Positions 33,726 to 42,101 of a DNA stretch of 64,000 bases are shown here, piece after piece. The stretch is from Mycolicibacterium rhodesiae JS60 (GTDB taxonomy: Bacteria > Actinomycetota > Actinomycetes > Mycobacteriales > Mycobacteriaceae). Position 1 is the first letter of the stretch; every line of letters begins with the position of its first letter. The position numbers and the translations under genes were made by a program. The notes below the pieces were generated by a model. That model had not been told where the DNA came from and searched no databases. It saw nothing but the letters and a program-made list of their open reading frames with translations. The DNA is taken from positions 25,288-89,287 of the forward strand of contig AGIQ01000013.1 of assembly GCA_000230935.2 (NCBI GenBank), given 5' to 3'.

Positions 33726-35078
33726 TCACGTCGTGGGAGTTGTGGCTTTGTCCATCGCCGCCGCCAGTTTCTCCCAATCGCCTTCGATCAAGTGGCTGTA
33801 GACGTTCGCGGTCGTCGACACGTTCTTGTGCCGTAGTAGCTTCGACGCCAACAGCACGCCGGTGGCCGATGGCGTCTCGCTGATCGCCAGCGAACCAGCG
33901 CTATGCCGCAGGGTATGCGGCGTAACCCCCGGAACGCCCAGGGCTTCGACGGCCTTGCTGAATCGCGTCATGAACCACCCCTCGGTCATTGCGCCGCCGT
34001 CGGGGCCGGGAAACAGGTACTCGGACGGGTCGCGGCCTTCGACCACCAGGGCCAGCGCGTCGGCCAGCTCCGTCGTCAGAATCGGCACCGTCCCTTTGAG
34101 GTGGTTCTTCGTGTCATCACGTTCGATGTGCCCCCGGCCCCGGACCTGCGTCCGGGACTTATTGATCATGATGCGGCGGGCCTCTATATCCACGTCGCCT
34201 ACCCGAAGTGGGGCGATCTCGCTGTAGCGCAATGCTGTGTAGGCCAGCGTGAGGACCATCGTCGCCAAACCCTCCGGCGAAGTCTTGGCCGCAGCCGTGT
34301 CACTGCGCTGCCGCACCGCCGCCGCAGCCCCCACCATCGCGTCAGCCAGCGCCCGCACCTGTTCATGCGTAAGGGCAAGGTCCTTACTATCCGGCTTACT
34401 CGGCAACTCGATGTGGTCGGCGGGATTAACAGCCACATGCTTGGTACGGACTGCATAGCCAAAGACCTGGCTGACGACGTTGTGGGTTTGGATGACGCGC
34501 GCGGGGGAGAGGCCCGTCTGCACAACGTTGCCGTCTTTATCGCGCTTAGGGTGCTTACGGGCAGCAGGGTCGGTCGACAGCCACGCAAACCACGTCTGTA
34601 GCCGTTCGTGGTCGATGTCCCTAAGCGGATAGCGCTCCCACTTGGGCAAGATCACTACCTCAAGCAGGCCCTCGTAACCGGCAATCGTCTTAGGTGCCTT
34701 GTTCGCCGCTTCCTTGGTCTTGAGCCATGCCTCGGCCACAGTGCCGAACGTGACCGCTGATCGCTGCGGGTCGGCATACGTTCCGGTGCCAATCTGCGTG
34801 GTGATGCCGTCGCGGTGCTTCTGTGCGTCGGCCTTATTGTCGAACGCCTTAGTGCAGCGCTTCCCGTCGTTATCCACCCAATCGACGCGCCAACGTTTGC
34901 CCATGCCGTGCCGTGTGCTGCACACCATCGAGCCGGTTTTCTTGAAGTGGGTCCGGTCCATGCACCACACCGGGCCGTCAGCCTGATCGGCGGGGTAAAA
35001 CACCTGCTCACCTTGCCGCGCGGGCCGGTGCCACAAGTCGTCCAGACCGGTGCGAGGACTGCGTTTGGCTGTCGTCAT
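33726..35078 (-). CDS. int: Tyrosine recombinase (integrase)
   Basis: A 450-residue phage-type integrase. The N-terminal part has an arm-binding-like domain (KRWRVDWVDNDGKRCTKAFD), then the SAM-like core-binding domain (TFGTVAEAWLKTKEAANKAP). The catalytic domain carries the first Arg in LAYTALRYSEIAPL, HTLRHSAGSLAI (HxxR), a later His in LLRHKNVSTTANVYSHL, and the nucleophile Tyr in NVYSHL. The start is ATG 35076-35078 with AGTAGG 9 nt before it; ATG 35087 is an alternative. It is adjacent to the tRNA att site, as expected, and transcribed away from it into the element. Confidence 0.95.
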   Translation of the reverse strand: MTTAKRSPRTGLDDLWHRPARQGEQVFYPADQADGPVWCMDRTHFKKTGSMVCSTRHGMGKRWRVDWVDNDGKRCTKAFDNKADAQKHRDGITTQIGTGTYADPQRSAVTFGTVAEAWLKTKEAANKAPKTIAGYEGLLEVVILPKWERYPLRDIDHERLQTWFAWLSTDPAARKHPKRDKDGNVVQTGLSPARVIQTHNVVSQVFGYAVRTKHVAVNPADHIELPSKPDSKDLALTHEQVRALADAMVGAAAAVRQRSDTAAAKTSPEGLATMVLTLAYTALRYSEIAPLRVGDVDIEARRIMINKSRTQVRGRGHIERDDTKNHLKGTVPILTTELADALALVVEGRDPSEYLFPGPDGGAMTEGWFMTRFSKAVEALGVPGVTPHTLRHSAGSLAISETPSATGVLLASKLLRHKNVSTTANVYSHLIEGDWEKLAAAMDKATTPTT

Positions 35079-35099
35079 AGGCGGCATCCTACTGCGCTC

Positions 35100-35119
35100 T
35101 GCCTACTGTGTGCCTACTG
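35100..35119. repeat. Right arm-type tandem repeat
   Basis: Identical 20 bp to 26190-26209 (two TGCCTACTG units, 2-bp spacer). It lies between the integrase start and the right att repeat, 57 bp from the core. Confidence 0.6.
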
Positions 35120-35176
35120 CTAACTGGCGGCAAACTGGCATTCCCGGTCGCTTATCATCCTGACCCGGTCTTTCTT

Positions 35177-35219
35177 GTGCCCTCGGTGAGATTCGAACTC
35201 ACACTGCACGGGTTTTGAA
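35177..35219. repeat. Right attachment-site repeat inside the tRNA gene
   Basis: The 43-bp partner of 26006-26048. It covers the tRNA from the anticodon loop to one base past the 3' end, so integration restores an intact gene. Confidence 0.92.
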
Positions 35220-35251
35220 TCCGTTTCCTCTGCCAGTTGGGATACGAGGGC
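35178..35251 (-). tRNA. tRNA with anticodon CAA (tRNA-Leu by anticodon)
   Basis: The 74-nt minus-strand RNA folds as a cloverleaf. The acceptor stem is GCCCTCG/CGAGGGC with discriminator A; the T arm is GTGAG-TTCGAAT-CTCAC; the anticodon loop is TTCAAAA, giving CAA. The anticodon stem has an A-C mismatch next to the loop. The variable loop is only about 5 nt, whereas leucine tRNAs normally have a long variable arm. CCA is not encoded. It is the insertion target of the integrative element, between cya and pdtaR in the ancestral order. Confidence 0.8.
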
Positions 35252-35366
35252 CGGCCGCTGCTGCGGCGGTGTTCCACCATAGTGGATCGCTGGGGGAGAG
35301 CCGCCAAGCGGTGGGTGGTGGCAGCCCGAGGTGGCTGTTTGCCGCTCTCCAGGCAACAATGTGCCC

Positions 35367-35984
35367 ATGACCGACGCCCCAGACCGCACATCCCGCCGGG
35401 TGTTGATCGCCGAGGACGAGGCGCTCATCCGGCTGGATCTGGCCGAAATGCTTCGTGACGAGGGTTATGAGGTGGTCGGCGAGGCCGGTGACGGCCAGGA
35501 GGCTGTCGAGCTGGCCGAGCAACTACGGCCCGACCTGGTGATCATGGACGTCAAGATGCCGCGCCGCGACGGGATCGACGCGGCGGCCGAGATCGCCAGC
35601 AAGCGGATTGCGCCGATCGTGGTGCTCACCGCGTTCAGCCAGCGTGACCTGGTGGAGAAGGCGCGCGACGCCGGAGCGATGGCCTACCTGGTCAAGCCGT
35701 TCTCGATCAGTGACCTGATCCCGGCCATCGAGGTCGCGGTCAGCCGGTTCAGCGAGATCACCGAGCTCGAGCGCGAGGTGGCCAACTTGTCCGACCGGCT
35801 GGAGACCCGCAAGCTGGTGGAGCGGGCCAAGGGGCTGCTGCAAACAAACCAGGGCATGACGGAGCCCGAGGCGTTCAAGTGGATTCAAAGAGCCGCCATG
35901 GACCGGCGGACCACGATGAAGCGGGTGGCCGAGGTGGTTTTGGAGACTCTCGACACGCCCAAGGACGCATCGCCCTCGAGTTGA
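35367..35984 (+). CDS. pdtaR: ANTAR-domain response regulator PdtaR
   Basis: A 205-residue response regulator, the same length as Rv1626. The receiver domain has VLIAEDEALIRLDLAEML, phosphoacceptor Asp-61 in VIMDVKMPRRDGID and Lys in YLVKPFS. The C-terminal ANTAR RNA-binding domain is LETRKLVERAKGLLQTNQGM followed by EPEAFKWIQRAAMDRRTTMK. It acts with the kinase PdtaS by binding hairpins in nascent RNA to prevent termination (family knowledge). The ATG at 35367 is chosen to give the MTDAPDRTSRRVL start. In M. tuberculosis it lies next to the cyclase gene; here the integrative element separates the two. Confidence 0.95.
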   Translation: MTDAPDRTSRRVLIAEDEALIRLDLAEMLRDEGYEVVGEAGDGQEAVELAEQLRPDLVIMDVKMPRRDGIDAAAEIASKRIAPIVVLTAFSQRDLVEKARDAGAMAYLVKPFSISDLIPAIEVAVSRFSEITELEREVANLSDRLETRKLVERAKGLLQTNQGMTEPEAFKWIQRAAMDRRTTMKRVAEVVLETLDTPKDASPSS

Positions 35985-36172
35985 TCGGTTAATCCTGCGT
36001 TTCCTCTGACCGCGCCGTTTGTCGCGATACGGAATATGCTCACGGCCAGGCGTTGGCCAAGATCACGCGCTGCGGTCACAGGTTGACTATGTTCAACCGC
36101 AGTGTCGAGGGGCGGACCCAGATCGTGGTTGGCGACGTCGGCGCCGTGAAACTACTGACCCGGAGGTGAAAC

Positions 36173-37390
36173 GTGCGCGGACGCGCGACACGCAGTGCAA
36201 TTGCCGCTAGCTCGGCGTTGTTGGCAGTGTTCGGAATCGCGGGCTGCAATCAGCAGACCCCGTCCACTGGCGGGAATACCGCGCAGAGCGATCTGAAGAT
36301 CGTCGAGCAAGTCCAGATCGACCAGGACGGCAAAGAGGTCAAGTCCGATTCGGGCGCAGCACCGGCCGACCCGGCCGGGGACGGCAAGGCCAGTTGCCCG
36401 CCGGTGTCGATCGCCATGGCCGGGGCGCTCAACGGCCCGGATGCGGCGCTCGGCATCAACATCAAGAACGGCGTGCAACTGGCCATCGACAAGCACAACG
36501 CGGCCAACCCCGGCTGCCAGGTGCAGCTGAAGCCGTTCGACACCGAAGGTGACCCGCAGAAGGCCACCGCGATCGCTCCGCAGATCGTCGACGATGCCTT
36601 CACCATCGGGCTCGTCGGCCCGGCCTTCTCCGGCGAGACCAAGGCCACCGGCGCGGTGTTCGACCAGGCCGGTCTGGTCGCTACCACCGCGTCGGCCACC
36701 AACGTCACGCTGTCCGAACAGGGCTGGAAGACCTTCTTCCGCGGCCTGGCCAATGACGGTGTGCAGGGCCCCTCGGTTGCCAACTACATGAAGAACACGC
36801 TGGGCGACAAGAAGGTCTGCGTCGTCGACGACAGCACCGACTACGGTGTCGGCCTGGCACAGGCTGTCCGCGAGACCCTCGGACCGGTGGCCGACTCGGC
36901 CTGCAACATCTCAGTCAAGAAGGGCGACAAGGACTTCTCGGCCGCGGTGACGCAGGTCAAGGGCCAGTCGCCGGACTCGGTGTTCTACAGCGGCTACTAC
37001 GCCGAAGCCGCTCCGTTCGTGCAGCAGTTGCGCGACGGCGGTTTCACCGGCAAGTTCGTCAGCGCCGACGGGACCAAGGACCCGGAGTTCGTCAAGCAGG
37101 CCGGGCAGTCCTCCAAGGACGCCGTCCTGTCCTGCCCGTGCGGCCCGGCCACCGGTACCTTCGCCGAGGAGTACACCAAGAAGTTCGGCCAGGCACCGGG
37201 CACCTACAGCACCGAGGGCTATGACCTCGGAACCGTTCTGCTGAAGGGCATCGACGCCGGCAAGATCACCCGTCCGGACCTGCTCGACTGGGTCAAGACC
37301 TACGACGGGCAGGGCGTGGCCCGCAAGTACCAGTGGACCGACAAGGGTGAGCTGACCACCACGCTGATCTGGATCTACAAGGTTCAGTAA
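36173..37390 (+). CDS. livJ: Branched-chain amino-acid ABC transporter binding lipoprotein
   Basis: A 405-residue periplasmic-type binding protein of the LivJ/leucine family. The signal peptide (SAIAASSALLAVFGIAGC) has lipobox GIAGC. The mature chain has an ~55-residue polar linker and then VSIAMAGALNGPDAALGINI, VQLAIDKHNAANPGCQVQLK and VGPAFSGETKATGAVFDQAG. The GTG at 36173 is preceded by a strong GGAGGTGAAAC ribosome-binding site. Upstream, 35985-36172 contains an 18-bp palindrome-like element (36081-36098). It is the first gene of livJHMGF; a hairpin follows it. Confidence 0.92.
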   Translation: MRGRATRSAIAASSALLAVFGIAGCNQQTPSTGGNTAQSDLKIVEQVQIDQDGKEVKSDSGAAPADPAGDGKASCPPVSIAMAGALNGPDAALGINIKNGVQLAIDKHNAANPGCQVQLKPFDTEGDPQKATAIAPQIVDDAFTIGLVGPAFSGETKATGAVFDQAGLVATTASATNVTLSEQGWKTFFRGLANDGVQGPSVANYMKNTLGDKKVCVVDDSTDYGVGLAQAVRETLGPVADSACNISVKKGDKDFSAAVTQVKGQSPDSVFYSGYYAEAAPFVQQLRDGGFTGKFVSADGTKDPEFVKQAGQSSKDAVLSCPCGPATGTFAEEYTKKFGQAPGTYSTEGYDLGTVLLKGIDAGKITRPDLLDWVKTYDGQGVARKYQWTDKGELTTTLIWIYKVQ

Positions 37391-37402
37391 CCGATTCGCG
37401 AG

Positions 37403-37440
37403 ACGCGTCCGGGACCGTAAGGCTCGGACGCGTTTCGTTT
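37403..37440 (+). terminator. Hairpin between livJ and livH
   Basis: ACGCGTCCG (37403-37411) pairs with CGGACGCGT (37425-37433), followed by TTCGTTT. Lying between the binding-protein gene and the rest of the operon, it can act as partial terminator so that livJ mRNA exceeds the downstream message. Confidence 0.65.
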
Positions 37441-37468
37441 ACACCGGACCGTAAGGAGTCGCCCCGGG

Positions 37469-38506
37469 ATGATCCACGAGTGCCTCGGTCAGTATGCCTG
37501 CCTCGCCGGCGACATCGGATTCAATATCGATAACCTGCGAAATGGCTTCTGGCAGTTGACCATCGATGGATTGTCCTGGGGTGCGATCTATGCACTAGTG
37601 GCGGTCGGTTACACCCTGGTGTTCGGTGTGCTGCGACTGATCAACTTCGCGCACTCCGAGATCTTCATGCTGGGAATGTTCGGCGCGTACTTCTGCCTGG
37701 ACATGATCCTGGGATTCACGCCGAGTGGGAACGCCTACAACAAAGGCGTACTGCTGACGGTGTTCTATCTCGCCATCGCCATGTTGTTCGCCATGTTGGT
37801 ATCCGGCACCGCCGCAATGGGTTTGGAGGCCGTGGCGTATCGGCCGCTGCGGCGGCGAAATGCGCGGCCACTGACCTTCCTGATCACCGCGATCGGCATG
37901 TCGTTCGTGCTTCAGGAGTTCGTGCACTTCGTGCTGCCCAAGATCATCAAGGGCTACGGCGGCAGCAACGCCCAGCAGCCGATCATTCTGGTACAGCCCA
38001 AAACCCAGTTCGAGGTCTTCGGCGCGACCGTCTCGAACGTGACCATCGTGGTGGTGGCCGCCGCGTTGCTGCTGGCGATGCTGACCGATGTCGCGATCAA
38101 CCGGACCAAGTTCGGCCGGGGAATTCGAGCGGTGGCCCAGGACCCGACCACGGCGACGCTGATGGGGGTATCCCGGGAACGAATCATCATCACGACGTTC
38201 CTGATCGGCGGTCTGCTGGCCGGTGCGGCCGCGCTGCTCTACACGCTGAAGGTGCCGCAGGGCATCATCTACTCGGGCGGATTCCTGCTGGGGATCAAAG
38301 CGTTCTCGGCCGCGGTGCTCGGTGGCATCGGCAACCTGCGTGGGGCGCTGCTGGGCGGCCTGATCCTGGGCATCATGGAGAACTACGGCCAGGCGGTGTT
38401 CGGCACCCAGTGGCGCGATGTCGTCGCCTTCGTGCTGTTGGTACTGGTGTTGCTGATCAGGCCCACTGGGATACTCGGTGAAAGCCTCGGAAAGGCGCGG
38501 GCATGA
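37469..38506 (+). CDS. livH: Branched-chain amino-acid ABC transporter permease LivH
   Basis: A 345-residue membrane permease. Family signatures include LSWGAIYALVAVGYTLVFGV, RLINFAHSEIFMLGMFGAYF and GRGIRAVAQDPTTATLMGVS (the coupling region). Multiple transmembrane helices run throughout. The start at 37469 lies behind a CGTAAGGAGT ribosome-binding site. The stop overlaps livM (ATGA). Together with LivM it forms the membrane channel. Confidence 0.95.
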   Translation: MIHECLGQYACLAGDIGFNIDNLRNGFWQLTIDGLSWGAIYALVAVGYTLVFGVLRLINFAHSEIFMLGMFGAYFCLDMILGFTPSGNAYNKGVLLTVFYLAIAMLFAMLVSGTAAMGLEAVAYRPLRRRNARPLTFLITAIGMSFVLQEFVHFVLPKIIKGYGGSNAQQPIILVQPKTQFEVFGATVSNVTIVVVAAALLLAMLTDVAINRTKFGRGIRAVAQDPTTATLMGVSRERIIITTFLIGGLLAGAAALLYTLKVPQGIIYSGGFLLGIKAFSAAVLGGIGNLRGALLGGLILGIMENYGQAVFGTQWRDVVAFVLLVLVLLIRPTGILGESLGKARA

Positions 38507-39696
38507 CTCACCAGGCGGCACCAGGGAAATGGAGCGGTCGGCTGCTGGCCCCCGGGGATCGGCTGCGGGAGTGGTGGTCGAACCTGAGCCGGATGCAGAA
38601 GTGGGTGGTCGGCGTCCTCGGCTTCACGCTGCTGGCGTTGTCGCCCCTGTTTCCGCCGCCGTTCCTCGATACCCCCGGAATCAGCTTCGGCGGCACCATG
38701 GCTCAGTTCGCGATGGTCGCGATCATCGCGATCGGCCTGAACGTCGTGGTCGGCCAGGCCGGCCTGCTCGACCTGGGCTACGTCGGGTTCTATGCGGTTG
38801 GTGCCTATACCGTCGCGCTGCTGACCAGTCCCGACAGCCCGTGGAACCGGGTCGGCACCTCCGGTCTCTTCGGCGAGAAGTGGGCGTGGCTGGCCTGTGT
38901 GCCGATCGCGATGGCCGCCACTGCGATGGCCGGACTGATCCTCGGCATCCCCACATTGAGGCTGCGCGGCGACTACCTGGCCATCGTCACACTGGGTTTC
39001 GGCGAGATCATCAGGTTGTTGGCCGACAACCTGTCCGACATCACCAACGGTTCACGCGGACTCAATCAGGTGGCGTATCCGCACATCATCGAGACGGCGA
39101 AGTATCCCGACGGGGTGTTCTCCAGCGGCAATTCGTCGGGCGAAGCGAATTACGGGACGTGGTGGTTCTGGCTGGGCTTGATCCTGATGGTCGCGATCCT
39201 GCTGCTGGTCGGCAATCTCGAGCGCAGCCGCGCGGGCCGGGCCTGGGTTGCCATCCGCGAGGACGAAGACGCCGCGGAAGTCATGGGCGTCAACACCTTC
39301 CGGTTCAAGTTGTGGGCATTCGTGATCGGGGCTGCCATCGGTGGGCTGTCCGGGGCGCTGTACGCCGGCCAGGTGCAGTACGTCGCGCCGCCGACGTTCA
39401 ACATCATCAACTCGATGCTGTTCCTGTGTGCGGTGGTGCTCGGCGGGCAAGGCAACAAGCTCGGTGTCGTCTTCGGCGCCTTCGTTATCGTCTACCTGCC
39501 CAACCGGATGCTCGGCGTACAAGTGCTGGGGATCAACCTCGGCGACCTGAAGTATTTGTTCTTCGGCCTGGCACTGGTGGTGCTGATGATCTTCCGCCCG
39601 CAAGGCCTGTTCCCGGTGCGTCAGCAGCTGCTGACCTACGGCAAGCGGGCCCGCTACCTATTGCGGAGCGCCGACGATACGAAGTCGGCCGCATGA
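38503..39696 (+). CDS. livM: Branched-chain amino-acid ABC transporter permease LivM
   Basis: A 397-residue permease of the LivM type, with an ~35-residue hydrophilic N-terminus (KWSGRLLAPGDRLREWWSNL). Typical segments are IGLNVVVGQAGLLDLGYVGF, TLRLRGDYLAIVTLGFGEII and GRAWVAIREDEDAAEVMGVN. Start and stop both overlap neighbouring genes by 4 bp, indicating tight coupling with livH and livG. Confidence 0.94.
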   Translation: MTHQAAPGKWSGRLLAPGDRLREWWSNLSRMQKWVVGVLGFTLLALSPLFPPPFLDTPGISFGGTMAQFAMVAIIAIGLNVVVGQAGLLDLGYVGFYAVGAYTVALLTSPDSPWNRVGTSGLFGEKWAWLACVPIAMAATAMAGLILGIPTLRLRGDYLAIVTLGFGEIIRLLADNLSDITNGSRGLNQVAYPHIIETAKYPDGVFSSGNSSGEANYGTWWFWLGLILMVAILLLVGNLERSRAGRAWVAIREDEDAAEVMGVNTFRFKLWAFVIGAAIGGLSGALYAGQVQYVAPPTFNIINSMLFLCAVVLGGQGNKLGVVFGAFVIVYLPNRMLGVQVLGINLGDLKYLFFGLALVVLMIFRPQGLFPVRQQLLTYGKRARYLLRSADDTKSAA

Positions 39697-40562
39697 CCGC
39701 ACCTGCAGGCGGGCCCACCCAGGACGACCCGGACACCCCGATCGACGAGAGTCTGGCCGTCTTCACCCGTGACGTCGACGTCGCCGAGGGCGAAACCCTC
39801 TTGGAGACCAAGGATCTGACCGTGAAGTTCGGCGGCCTGACCGCCCTGGATTCGGTGAGCTTCGCGATCAAGCGTGGCGAAATCCTCGGGCTGATCGGGC
39901 CCAACGGCGCAGGCAAGACCACGTGCTTCAACGCGATCACCGGTGTGTACCGGCCCAGCTCGGGTTCGGTGACATTCGACGGGGCGCCGCTGGGGCGGAT
40001 CAAGCGTCATCAGATCACCCGGCGGGGGATCGCCAGGACCTTCCAGAACATCCGGCTGTGGGGCGAGATGACCGCCTTGGAGAACGTCGTCGTCGGTACC
40101 GACGCCCGGCACATGACGTCGGTGCCCGGAGCTCTGGTGCGCACGCCGCGGCACCGGCGCGAGGAGCGGTCGGCCATCGAAAAGGCAGCTGCGCTCTTAC
40201 AATTCGTTGGCATCGCGCACCGCGGCGAGGAGAAGGCCAAGAACCTGCCCTACGGCGACCAGCGGCGCCTCGAGATCGCCCGCGCGCTGGCCACCGAACC
40301 GAAACTGTTGTGCCTAGACGAGCCGGCAGCCGGGTTCAATCCCAGTGAGAAGGCCGCCCTGATCGAGCTGATCCGCGCCATCCGCGACGACGGGTACACG
40401 GTGCTGCTCATCGAGCACGACATGCGGTTGGTCATGGGTGTCACCGACCGGATTGTGGTCCTGGAGTTCGGTCGCAAGATCGCCGACGGGCTGCCCGCCG
40501 AGATTCGCGAAGACCCGGCCGTGATCGCGGCCTATTTGGGGGTGCCCGATGACCAGCTCTGA
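39693..40562 (+). CDS. livG: Branched-chain amino-acid ABC transporter ATPase LivG
   Basis: A 289-residue ATPase. It has a ~35-residue acidic N-terminal extension (DDPDTPIDESLAVFTRDVDV), then Walker A GPNGAGKTTCFNAITG, the Q-loop RTFQNIRLWGEMTALENV, the signature LPYGDQRRLEIARALATEP, Walker B LLCLDEPAAGFNPSE and the H-loop LLIEHDMRLVMGV. ATG 39693 overlaps livM. A longer open frame to 38478 is an overlap artefact with livM. Confidence 0.94.
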   Translation: MTAPAGGPTQDDPDTPIDESLAVFTRDVDVAEGETLLETKDLTVKFGGLTALDSVSFAIKRGEILGLIGPNGAGKTTCFNAITGVYRPSSGSVTFDGAPLGRIKRHQITRRGIARTFQNIRLWGEMTALENVVVGTDARHMTSVPGALVRTPRHRREERSAIEKAAALLQFVGIAHRGEEKAKNLPYGDQRRLEIARALATEPKLLCLDEPAAGFNPSEKAALIELIRAIRDDGYTVLLIEHDMRLVMGVTDRIVVLEFGRKIADGLPAEIREDPAVIAAYLGVPDDQL

Positions 40563-41286
40563 GGCGCAGGTACTGCTCGAGATCCGCGACATCGTCGTGC
40601 ACTACGGCAGAATCGAAGCTCTGCACGGGGTTTCGCTCGAAGTGCGCGAAGGTGAGCTGGTGACCCTGCTGGGATCCAATGGCGCGGGAAAGACCACGAT
40701 GATGCGGGCCATCTCCGGTCTGCGGCCGTTGTCGTCGGGATCGGTGTGGTTCGAAGGCCGTGACGTCAGCCGGGTCAAGGCGCACCAGCGCGCGATCGAC
40801 GGTCTGATCCAGGCACCTGAGGGTCGGGGTGTGTTCCCCGGTATGAGCGTCACGGAGAACCTCGAAATGGGTTGCTACGGGCGCAAGTTCGACACCAAGG
40901 CGGCCCACCGCGAGCGGTTGGACTGGGTGTTCGAGACCTTCCCGCGGCTGGCGGAGCGCCGCACCCAGGTCGGCGGCACCCTGTCCGGCGGCGAACAGCA
41001 GATGCTGGCCATCGGGCGGGCGCTGATGGCGCGGCCCCGGGTGCTGCTGCTCGACGAGCCGTCGATGGGGCTTGCGCCGATGATCATCTCCCAGATCTTC
41101 AAGATCATCTCCGAGATCAACGCTCAGGGCACCACCGTGCTGTTGGTGGAGCAGAACGCCCAGCAGGCGCTGAGTCGCTCCGATCGTGCTTACATCCTGG
41201 AGACAGGGTCGGTGACTCGCAGCGGCCCGGCCCGAGAGTTGTTGGCCGACGACAGTATTCGCGCGGCCTACCTCGGGGTGGCCTAA
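40549..41286 (+). CDS. livF: Branched-chain amino-acid ABC transporter ATPase LivF
   Basis: A 245-residue ATPase paired with LivG. Motifs: GSNGAGKTTMMRAISG (Walker A), QAPEGRGVFPGMSVTENLEM (the LivF-specific Q-loop region), TLSGGEQQMLAIGRALMARP (signature), VLLLDEPSMGLAPMI (Walker B). ATG 40549 overlaps the livG end by 14 bp. It is the last gene of the operon and its stop overlaps the convergent map gene by 4 bp. Confidence 0.95.
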   Translation: MTSSEAQVLLEIRDIVVHYGRIEALHGVSLEVREGELVTLLGSNGAGKTTMMRAISGLRPLSSGSVWFEGRDVSRVKAHQRAIDGLIQAPEGRGVFPGMSVTENLEMGCYGRKFDTKAAHRERLDWVFETFPRLAERRTQVGGTLSGGEQQMLAIGRALMARPRVLLLDEPSMGLAPMIISQIFKIISEINAQGTTVLLVEQNAQQALSRSDRAYILETGSVTRSGPARELLADDSIRAAYLGVA

Positions 41287-42053
41287 CCGGTCACGGTGAG
41301 TACACGCGGGCCGTGTTCGGTGACGGCAATGGTGTGCTCGGAGTGCGCGGTATTGGAGCCGTCGGCCGAGCGTAGCGTCCAGCCGTCCGGGTCGACGGTC
41401 AGGCGGTTAGTTCCGCGTCCCCACCACGGTTCCAGCGCAAGGGTCAGGCCCGGCCGCAGCACCAGTCCCCGGCCCTTGCGGCCGCGATTGGGGACGTGCG
41501 GATCCTCGTGCATGGTGCGGCCCAGACCATGGCCGCCGAAGTCGGTGTTGACGGCGTATCCCGCCGTGGCGGCCACCTCGCCGATGGCCGCGGAGATATC
41601 GCCGAGATGGCCGCCGGGGACGGCGGCGGCGATACCGGCCGCCAGGGCCCGTCTGGTCGACTCGATCAACGCGGTATCGGCCGGGTCCGCGGTGTCGCCG
41701 ACGACCACCGTGCGCGCGGAGTCGGCCACCCAGCCGTCGATCGAGACCGCGAAGTCCATCTTCAGCAGATCGCCGTCCCGCAACACGTAGTCCCAGGGAA
41801 GTCCGTGCAGCACAGCATCATTGACCGACAGGCAGATCACGTTACGGAAGGGACCGCGGCCGAACGACGGTGCGTAGTCCCAGTAGCACGAAACCGCGCC
41901 GCGCTCGGCCACCATGTCTCGGGCCTGGTGTTCGAGCTGCATCAGGTTGACTCCCGGCTCGGCGGTCCGCGCCAATGCGGCGAGCACCTCCGCCACGAAT
42001 TGGCCGGTGACTGCCATCTTGTCGATTTCCTTGGCGGTCTTGAGTTCGATCAT
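41283..42053 (-). CDS. map: Type I methionine aminopeptidase
   Basis: A 256-residue metallopeptidase removing N-terminal methionine from new proteins. Metal ligands are visible: Asp in MDFAVSIDGWVADSARTV (two), His in GHGLGRTMHEDPHVPN, Glu in LALEPWW and Glu in TAHSEHTIAVTE; the substrate-site His is in VLHGLP. The ATG at 42051-42053 has AAGGAG 9 nt upstream; a TTG at 42062 is an alternative. It differs from the main mycobacterial Map1/2 context by pairing divergently with a small XRE regulator, so may be an additional paralogue. Confidence 0.9.
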   Translation of the reverse strand: MIELKTAKEIDKMAVTGQFVAEVLAALARTAEPGVNLMQLEHQARDMVAERGAVSCYWDYAPSFGRGPFRNVICLSVNDAVLHGLPWDYVLRDGDLLKMDFAVSIDGWVADSARTVVVGDTADPADTALIESTRRALAAGIAAAVPGGHLGDISAAIGEVAATAGYAVNTDFGGHGLGRTMHEDPHVPNRGRKGRGLVLRPGLTLALEPWWGRGTNRLTVDPDGWTLRSADGSNTAHSEHTIAVTEHGPRVLTVTG

Positions 42054-42072
42054 CCCGGGCAACTCCTTTTGT

Positions 42073-42094
42073 CGGTATTTTTATACCGTATGCT
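42073..42094. promoter_or_regulatory. Palindromic operator/promoter between map and XRE gene
   Basis: CGGTAT-TTTT-ATACCG (42073-42088) is a perfect 6-bp inverted repeat. It is directly followed by TATGCT (42089-42094), a -10 box 7 nt before the XRE gene ATG at 42102. It likely serves autoregulation and may also control map. Confidence 0.55.
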
Positions 42095-42101
42095 GGCTCG
42101 T

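Larger units (their letters stand above)
26006..35219. mobile_element. 9.2-kb integrative element in a tRNA gene
   Basis: The element is bounded by a 43-bp direct repeat (26006-26048 and 35177-35219) that is the 3' part of a tRNA gene. The right copy completes the functional tRNA; the left copy is the displaced original end. It carries a tyrosine integrase next to the tRNA, an excisionase-like protein, a primase/ATPase-like protein, a serine resolvase and cargo. G+C is visibly lower than the flanks. No capsid, portal, tail or conjugation gene is seen, so it depends on another element for transfer. The int-xis-primase order resembles phage satellites; that comparison is inference. Confidence 0.92.

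Noticed and set aside
38478..39692. N-terminal extension of LivG
   Set aside because: Arg/Gly-rich out-of-frame reading of livM; the ATGA overlap at 39693 gives the proper start.
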